Positions 5,080 to 9,410 of a DNA stretch of 9,410 bases are shown here, piece by piece. Positions within the stretch are counted from its first letter, which is position 1. Each line of letters opens with the position of its first letter. Source of the DNA: Methylotenera_A sp031373695 (GTDB lineage Bacteria > Pseudomonadota > Gammaproteobacteria > Burkholderiales > Methylophilaceae); assembly GCA_031373695.1 (NCBI GenBank), contig JANMNC010000191.1, positions 1 through 9,410 on the forward strand, given 5' to 3'. Position numbers and translations under genes: made by a program. A model generated the notes under the pieces. That model saw only the letters and a program-made list of their open reading frames with translations. It searched no databases and had not been told where the DNA came from.

Positions 5080-6603
5080 TTACATTACTTGGCTTTGACG
5101 ACGTCTGGCACCAAAACCAACCAAGCCTAAACCAGCTAAAAATAATGCATAAGTTTCAGGTTCTGGTACTTGCGCAATGCTATACAAGGTTGTGGTGTTA
5201 GAAGACTCGTTAGCAATTGCAAGATACGATTGGCCATTGATTTCAAATGCTTCTAGGCCTTCTGGAGCTAAATCGCCATCGGTTACAATCATATCTAAAA
5301 AGCTAGCGCTACCTGGGTTGGTAATATCGTACAAAGCCACTGCACTTTTAAGCGTTCTTTCTAGGCCAATAGCTGCAATGGTGCGGCCGCCAACCGTAAA
5401 TAATTCAACACCTTCTGGCTCAACCCCTTTATCACGACTTCTAGCATCGTCATAAATACCTAATTCAGCTGCTTTTTTATCTAAAAAATCTCCGCTATCA
5501 AACACAATATTGCCATCTGCATCGCGAATTGAAAAAGAGCGTGCGCCTGCGGCAAATAGGCTACCAGGCGAAGAATCTGTATTAGAAACACGTAGCGCTG
5601 CTAAATCACCCGTTGCGCCCAAACCAGATGCAGCAACACCTGCAACAGATCGGTCACCGTCATCTTCACGAAAATCGCCTTCATTTGCCATAACCAAATA
5701 AGTATTACCGCCTGATTCATAGGCAGCAATACCATCTGGCATATACAAACCTTTTACGTTTGCCGAGCTAAAACTAATGATGCTGTTGTTATTGGTATCA
5801 ATTGTATTACCTGGCAAACTAAAATCTTTAACGCCCAAACCCACCACTTTTTCGAACGTGTTGGTATTTAAATCTAGCACGCCAACTGCATTTGCCTCTT
5901 GCAAGGTGACATAGGCTTTAGTGCCACTTGCGTTTACTGTTATGTATTCTGGCTCAAAATTCATACCTGTATTAGTACGTATATTGCTACCAGTTTGTGT
6001 AACGCCCACAAAACCTGGTGTGGCACTAACAGTGCGAGTAGTCATATCGATAATACTGACACTACCAACTGGGTCTACCGCTGCTGGGTTGTAAGTTCTG
6101 GGTATTGTGGTACCAATTCTAGTGCCATATGTAGAAGGTGTGCCTTCATTTGCAACCAGCAATCTAGAGCCATCTGGCGTAAATGTAATCATATCTGGCA
6201 ACGCACCAACTGTAATAGAGTTGATACCACTCACCAATGTGCGCGAGCTAGTGTCGTACAGCTTTACAACGCCTGGGTTAGTTTTTATTGAGGCTTCAAT
6301 GGCAAACGCTGCAACGCCGTTTTTAATGGCCACACTGTTGATAGAACCAAAACCAGTTGTATCTATATGCTGAACTAATGAACCGTTTGTTGCATTTAAC
6401 ACGTCAACACCTACTATGCCAGCCACCCAAATTGTATTGGTAATGCTGTCATAAGCCGATATTTCAGCCGTTTGGCCACCACTATTAGCTGGTGAGTGAG
6501 TGTAACTCCATTGTTTAGTGATACTAGCTATTGGGCCAGCCGCAGAAGAAATTAATGGCGTAAACAAGGCTGCCACCACTACACTAATCATTACATTTTT
6601 CAT
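5080..6603 (-). CDS. Choice-of-anchor I-like PEP-CTERM surface protein
   Basis: A 507-aa exported protein from this start. It has a signal peptide (MKNVMISVVVAALFTPLISS, cleavage near SAA) and a beta-propeller-like body with repeated blades such as PDMITFTPDGSRLLVANEG, EPEYITVNASGTKAYVTLQE and MPDGIAAYESGG. It also has choice-of-anchor I landmarks: NEGDFREDDGDR, DKGVEPEGVELF and LAPEGLEAF. It ends in a PEP-CTERM sorting tail: VPEPETYALFLAGLGLVGFG, then ARRR, at about residues 479-507. Such tails are cut by an exosortase, and the protein is sent to the cell surface or extracellular matrix. No exosortase is in this window. An in-frame ATG at 6615 would add four residues but lacks a ribosome site; GGATGAG precedes 6603. 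The gene is single, convergent with the exported-protein gene and closed by the shared terminator. Confidence 0.93.
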   Translation of the reverse strand: MKNVMISVVVAALFTPLISSAAGPIASITKQWSYTHSPANSGGQTAEISAYDSITNTIWVAGIVGVDVLNATNGSLVQHIDTTGFGSINSVAIKNGVAAFAIEASIKTNPGVVKLYDTSSRTLVSGINSITVGALPDMITFTPDGSRLLVANEGTPSTYGTRIGTTIPRTYNPAAVDPVGSVSIIDMTTRTVSATPGFVGVTQTGSNIRTNTGMNFEPEYITVNASGTKAYVTLQEANAVGVLDLNTNTFEKVVGLGVKDFSLPGNTIDTNNNSIISFSSANVKGLYMPDGIAAYESGGNTYLVMANEGDFREDDGDRSVAGVAASGLGATGDLAALRVSNTDSSPGSLFAAGARSFSIRDADGNIVFDSGDFLDKKAAELGIYDDARSRDKGVEPEGVELFTVGGRTIAAIGLERTLKSAVALYDITNPGSASFLDMIVTDGDLAPEGLEAFEINGQSYLAIANESSNTTTLYSIAQVPEPETYALFLAGLGLVGFGARRRQSQVM

Positions 6604-6615
6604 TTGCTCATCCAT

Positions 6616-6766
6616 TTAAGTTAATTAAATCAATTTATGCTGATTTACATACAAATAGATTACGCATTAATCATTTCAAATAAATGAATTCATATAGTCC
6701 GTTTTGCAAATTAACTTTAACCAAACTCAATAGTTAACAGGCTTATATGTATAAAATAATTAGCCA
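6616..6766. other. Intergenic region upstream of the PEP-CTERM gene
   Basis: About 150 bp of very AT-rich DNA between the end of the glycosyltransferase operon and the PEP-CTERM gene. It must hold the latter's promoter. I looked for a sigma-54 site, as used for some PEP-CTERM genes. The best candidate, TTTGG...TTTGCA, has 13 bases between GG and GC instead of 10, so I do not call one. The only dyad near the operon end, AAATAA/TTATTT over the stop codon, is too weak to be called a terminator. Confidence 0.4.
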
Positions 6767-7579
6767 TTATTTAGCGGTATTGTAATGCCCAAGGCATGCC
6801 TTAATTAAAATTATAAATACCGATAAATTGCCTTTAAAGCTGCTAATTTTAGTGGGCACTTCACCTAATGGATAACGGCGAATAGTTGCAATTTCTTGGC
6901 ACCGATAACCCAACTTGGGCACAATATAAGACAAATAGACCAGCAACTCATAAGTCATAAATACATGACGAAATGGTGCAACTTTAGAATCTAGCAACAT
7001 CTTGCGGCTATATGCACGAAAGCCTTGTGTGGTGTCTGTCCAAGCGAAACCAGAAAACAATCGCAGCAGAGGCGCGTGTATAAAGCGAATAGCAACATCG
7101 CGTATGGCAGGTGTATTTTCTGCCACACCACCAGGTAAAAAGCGTGAGGCCTGCACAAAATCAACACCTTGCTTAAGCGCTTGTATAAAGCGCGGTATGG
7201 CTTCTGGGTCGTCTTTGTCGTTGCCATCTATGGTTACAATACCTTCGTAACCTTGATCTAACGCAAACGCATAAGCACAACGTAACTGCGCGCTTAATTT
7301 ACCTGCGGCGGTTTTAACCAGCAAACCACGCACGCCTTGTTGTTGTAAAAACGCAATATTTAGCGAGCCATCTTTGCTACCGCCATCAATAACAATAATA
7401 TCGGCAATGTTTTGAATATTGAGCGCAGCCATCCTAGCGATTAGGTTTTTTATACGCTCGCCCTCGTTAATCACTGGAATCACTACGCAATAAGCATGTT
7501 GCGTGCCCTGCCAAAGCGGCCTGTCAAAACTCGGTATTTGCCAATTATGGCGCATTGAAAAATCATTATTTGTTGTCAT
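6767..7579 (-). CDS. Glycosyltransferase family 2 (DPM/GtrB-like)
   Basis: This 270-aa protein has a GT-A fold typical of polyprenyl-phosphate glycosyltransferases. YCVVIPVINEGERI (30-43) is the first nucleotide-binding strand. IIVIDGGSKDGS (61-72) follows, then TIDGNDKDDPEAI (116-128) at the DxD-like metal site, QASRF (143-147) and TTQGFRAYS (183-191). These enzymes move a sugar from a nucleotide donor to undecaprenyl or dolichyl phosphate at the cytoplasmic face of the membrane. GtrB-type members end in two membrane helices; here only a short hydrophobic stretch (about 252-264) is visible, so membrane contact may depend on the SMR-like partner. The start has AGTAGG 6 nt upstream. It is the last gene of the operon, 24 nt after the membrane protein. 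The exact sugar and acceptor cannot be read from the sequence. Confidence 0.92.
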   Translation of the reverse strand: MTTNNDFSMRHNWQIPSFDRPLWQGTQHAYCVVIPVINEGERIKNLIARMAALNIQNIADIIVIDGGSKDGSLNIAFLQQQGVRGLLVKTAAGKLSAQLRCAYAFALDQGYEGIVTIDGNDKDDPEAIPRFIQALKQGVDFVQASRFLPGGVAENTPAIRDVAIRFIHAPLLRLFSGFAWTDTTQGFRAYSRKMLLDSKVAPFRHVFMTYELLVYLSYIVPKLGYRCQEIATIRRYPLGEVPTKISSFKGNLSVFIILIKACLGHYNTAK

Positions 7580-7603
7580 TAATACCTACTTAAAAATTAA
7601 AAT

Positions 7604-7972
7604 TTAGTTTACGCGATAAGTAATTAGCACAACACCGATAACAACCAGCGCAATACCTGCTAGTGTTGTCATAGGGAAGGATTCGCGAAAAATGAGTGCT
7701 GAAGACACCGCTACTGCCGCTACAGCACCTGCAGTGAGTATAGGATGAGCGACATTTAACGGCAGGCGCGCTAAAGCGGCCGCATAGAGTAAAAATGCCG
7801 CACCATATAGCGCTAAACCAAGCCAAAATGGCCAGTTACTCAATACACTAAGCGGTGATGTCGTTAGTTCGGCCAATGATGGGAATTTTCTAGGTGGCAT
7901 CATGGCCATTTTAATCAATACACTAGCAGACGCATTAGAGGTAATACCCAATATTAAAATAATCCATTTCAT
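7604..7972 (-). CDS. SMR/ArnE-like four-helix membrane protein (EamA-type)
   Basis: This 122-aa protein has four predicted helices at about 3-20, 48-68, 74-94 and 101-118. The second half (ALARLPLNVAHPILTAG, then FRESFPMTTLAGIALVVIGVVLI) follows the small multidrug resistance/DMT pattern. By eye the essential Glu of drug-exporting SMR proteins (E14 of EmrE, before xIGTTLMK) aligns with Asn 13 here (NASASVLIK), so proton-driven drug export is unlikely. ArnE/ArnF and similar short EamA proteins flip lipid-linked sugars, and the adjacent polyprenyl glycosyltransferase gene supports that job (inference). ArnE/ArnF act as a pair, but only one such gene is visible here, so it may be a homodimer. 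AAGGGA lies 6 nt upstream, and its ATG overlaps the previous gene's TGA by 4 bp. Confidence 0.87.
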   Translation of the reverse strand: MKWIILILGITSNASASVLIKMAMMPPRKFPSLAELTTSPLSVLSNWPFWLGLALYGAAFLLYAAALARLPLNVAHPILTAGAVAAVAVSSALIFRESFPMTTLAGIALVVIGVVLITYRVN

Positions 7973-8805
7973 GCGGCATCCCTTATTGGGTTATTTCTGT
8001 AGTGCAAAATAGCCACTTTTAGCGCCCGCTCTATGGACTTTATAGGTGCCTCATTTTTGGTGGCGACCATTTCAATGCTAACTAAATGGTTGGGTAAATA
8101 TTGCGATAATGCAAAAAATGCAGCAGCATGGTTGGTAGCACCGTCACCCAAAGGCAATAAATCTGGCTCGCTAGCGTGCACGTGGCCAATTAAGTTGGCG
8201 CTATCTTGCAGCACAATTTCAGCTTGCTCGTTGTTCATCGTGATTGCGCCTGTGTCTAGCTGCATAAAAATAGCTGGATGATCTATTTGGCGCACCATAG
8301 CCGCAGTTTCTGCGCTGGTTGTCATAAAGTTTGCACCATAATGTGTTGGGTTAGGCTCTAGGCAAATCATCACATCGTGGCTAAGTGCAATATCTCCCAA
8401 ACGCCGAAAGAAATTAGTGGCAATGGTTAGCGTTTCTGCATCGGTTAAGCCACTGCGATCTCTATTTTTGGGTGAGCCGAACACAATACGCTTAGCACCT
8501 AAGCCACCAGCAATGCGGCATATTGCGCCTAAATGCTGCAACAGCTCATGTTGCACCAAATCATTGCCAAATACATTTAAGCCTGTGGTACCAAACAACA
8601 GCGCTTGCATACCAGTAATCTCAATGCCGCGCGTAGCCCACCAATCTTTAACACGCTGAATATCACCATCACTGGCTAAGGCAGGCACTGGAAAGTACTT
8701 GCTAGGCGCAATATCAATTGCATCGACCTGATACTTTTTTAGCAAGCTAGCTACGGCTTCATCTTCAGCAATATCCCAGGCGATATTCGAAATGGCTAGC
8801 CTCAT
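7969..8805 (-). CDS. TIM-barrel sugar phosphate isomerase/epimerase-like protein
   Basis: This 278-aa protein resembles the xylose isomerase-like/AP endonuclease 2 superfamily. Barrel strands are visible at RLAISNIAW (2-10), VDAIDIAP (27-34), EITGMQAL (62-69), AKRIVFGSP (104-112) and MICLEPNP (146-153). Candidate divalent-metal ligands sit at the ends of strands: E150 in CLEPNP, D184 in QLDTGA, H208 or H210 in GHVHASEPD, and E245 in SIEMV. Relatives isomerise or epimerise sugars and cyclitols; the substrate here is unknown. AP endonuclease activity is unlikely given the sugar-gene context. It starts at ATG 8805, with GGAGAT upstream, and overlaps by 4 bp with both the upstream and downstream genes, so it is translationally coupled in the operon. 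No signal peptide, so it is cytoplasmic. Confidence 0.9.
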   Translation of the reverse strand: MRLAISNIAWDIAEDEAVASLLKKYQVDAIDIAPSKYFPVPALASDGDIQRVKDWWATRGIEITGMQALLFGTTGLNVFGNDLVQHELLQHLGAICRIAGGLGAKRIVFGSPKNRDRSGLTDAETLTIATNFFRRLGDIALSHDVMICLEPNPTHYGANFMTTSAETAAMVRQIDHPAIFMQLDTGAITMNNEQAEIVLQDSANLIGHVHASEPDLLPLGDGATNHAAAFFALSQYLPNHLVSIEMVATKNEAPIKSIERALKVAILHYRNNPIRDAA

Positions 8806-9410
8806 TTTTTTATCTCCGACACTAAAGTGATCGGCTCAGATTGCCCATAAGCTCGTATGGCTTGAATAGTGTCGCGGACACTGTATTGATAATAACCAGT
8901 AGTGCCAAAAATACCAGCATGGCATGTACGTAAATCGTAAGTAGCGACGGGGTTAACTAATGCTTGAGTAAATGGCTTGCCTAAACCTTTAAGTGAAACA
9001 TCCGCCACACTAATTGGCGCTGCGGTTAAGTGCACCAACTTTAAACCAGCATTTAGTGCTGTTTGAATGTCATACCACAGATTAACCATCGGATAGAACT
9101 GAAAAATACCGCGGCTATCGATGGCATGCAAATTATTATGATTTAAGAAATCAAAAATCACATTTTTGCGCAAGCCAGATCCAATTAAGCCTGGCAAACG
9201 CACAATTAAGTGCTGCGAAAAATGCTGCGACACAAACTTCTCTAAATAGCGCCTGTGCAATCCATAAGCATTCAACCCATCTTCATCTACCACGCTATTT
9301 TCATCCACAGTAATCGCAATTTTAAACACGTCAACCGTACTAATTAATATAAATGTTTTGCAGCGTATGGTTTTTAGATGTGCGATTAAAGCTTCAATTT
9401 TAGCTAAATC
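8802..9410 (-). CDS. NAD-dependent epimerase/SDR-like protein, 5' end outside the window
   Basis: The frame is open to the window edge, giving 202 visible residues; the N-terminus with the expected GxxGxxG cofactor loop lies outside. A GTG at 9329 could be read as a start, but the upstream part (KTFILISTVDVF, visible residues 18-29) is the typical beta-strand and Ser/Thr of extended SDR enzymes, so the gene must begin further out. The catalytic Tyr is probably Y49 in NAYGLHRRYLE, followed by RLPGLIGSG (71-79), the usual VxRPxxVxG-like region. At the YxxxK position the fourth residue after Tyr is Arg (R53), not Lys. The C-terminal part ends TIQAIRAYGQ...LVSEIKK. Family members oxidise, epimerise or reduce nucleotide-linked sugars. 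Its TGA overlaps the isomerase ATG (ATGA). Confidence 0.85.
   Translation of the reverse strand, partial: DLAKIEALIAHLKTIRCKTFILISTVDVFKIAITVDENSVVDEDGLNAYGLHRRYLEKFVSQHFSQHLIVRLPGLIGSGLRKNVIFDFLNHNNLHAIDSRGIFQFYPMVNLWYDIQTALNAGLKLVHLTAAPISVADVSLKGLGKPFTQALVNPVATYDLRTCHAGIFGTTGYYQYSVRDTIQAIRAYGQSEPITLVSEIKK

Noticed and set aside
5899..6291. Plus-strand frame of 130 codons inside the PEP-CTERM gene
   Set aside because: Its Cys/Trp-rich, low-sense translation is typical of an antisense shadow of a repetitive beta-propeller gene.
6680..6720. Sigma-54 promoter for the PEP-CTERM gene
   Set aside because: The GG and GC elements are 13 bases apart rather than 10 and the flanking consensus is poor.
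7590..7826. Second minus-strand frame overlapping the SMR-like gene
   Set aside because: It lies in another frame of a convincing four-helix protein, is rich in Cys and Ser, and has no start signal.
1..9410. CRISPR arrays, tRNA/rRNA genes, insertion sequences, toxin-antitoxin or phage-defence genes
   Set aside because: I found no regularly spaced repeats, tRNA-like cloverleafs, transposase motifs or defence-family signatures on either strand.

Overview
This AT-rich window most resembles a betaproteobacterium, possibly a methylotroph of the Methylophilaceae. The hints are the PEP-CTERM/exosortase tail in its Betaproteobacteria-like form, small CsbD, BON and lmo0937-type stress proteins around a Crp/Fnr-like regulator, and dense gene packing. 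The taxonomic placement is inference; no rRNA or other marker gene is present.

Layout. (1) Positions 1-2254 hold a small-protein stress neighbourhood. On the minus strand are an edge-truncated possible ORF (1-95), a diverged CsbD-like paralogue (125-340) and a canonical CsbD protein (408-662). A Crp/Fnr-family regulator (957-1712) diverges from them. Its stop codon directly abuts the stop of a 48-aa lmo0937-type membrane protein (1713-1859, minus), which lies downstream of a BON-domain lipoprotein (1937-2254, minus). (2) Positions 2454-4903 (plus) carry a phospholipase-D-superfamily, cardiolipin-synthase-like lipoprotein with two intact HKD motifs, followed by an exported 308-aa protein of no family I recognise. 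Its start region contains a duplicated start context and an 18-bp tandem repeat. (3) A strong bidirectional terminator (5024-5054) separates this from a convergent choice-of-anchor-I-like PEP-CTERM protein (5080-6603, minus). (4) Positions 6767-9410 (minus) form a tightly coupled operon, listed in transcription order: an NAD-dependent epimerase/SDR-like protein running off the window edge, a TIM-barrel sugar phosphate isomerase/epimerase-like protein, a four-helix SMR/ArnE-like membrane protein, and a GT2 glycosyltransferase. The first two junctions are ATGA overlaps and the last is a 24-nt gap.

How the genes may work together. Parts 1 and 2 look like an envelope/osmotic-stress set: a regulator, small stress proteins, a periplasmic lipoprotein, and a phospholipid-modifying enzyme with an exported partner. 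Part 4 reads as a pathway that makes or modifies a sugar, loads it on a polyprenyl-phosphate carrier and flips it across the inner membrane for surface glycan decoration. These pathway assignments are inferred from family membership and gene order. The least familiar items are the 308-aa exported protein beside the lipoprotein PLD enzyme, and the four-gene sugar/flippase operon whose SMR-like protein lacks the usual drug-exporter glutamate.
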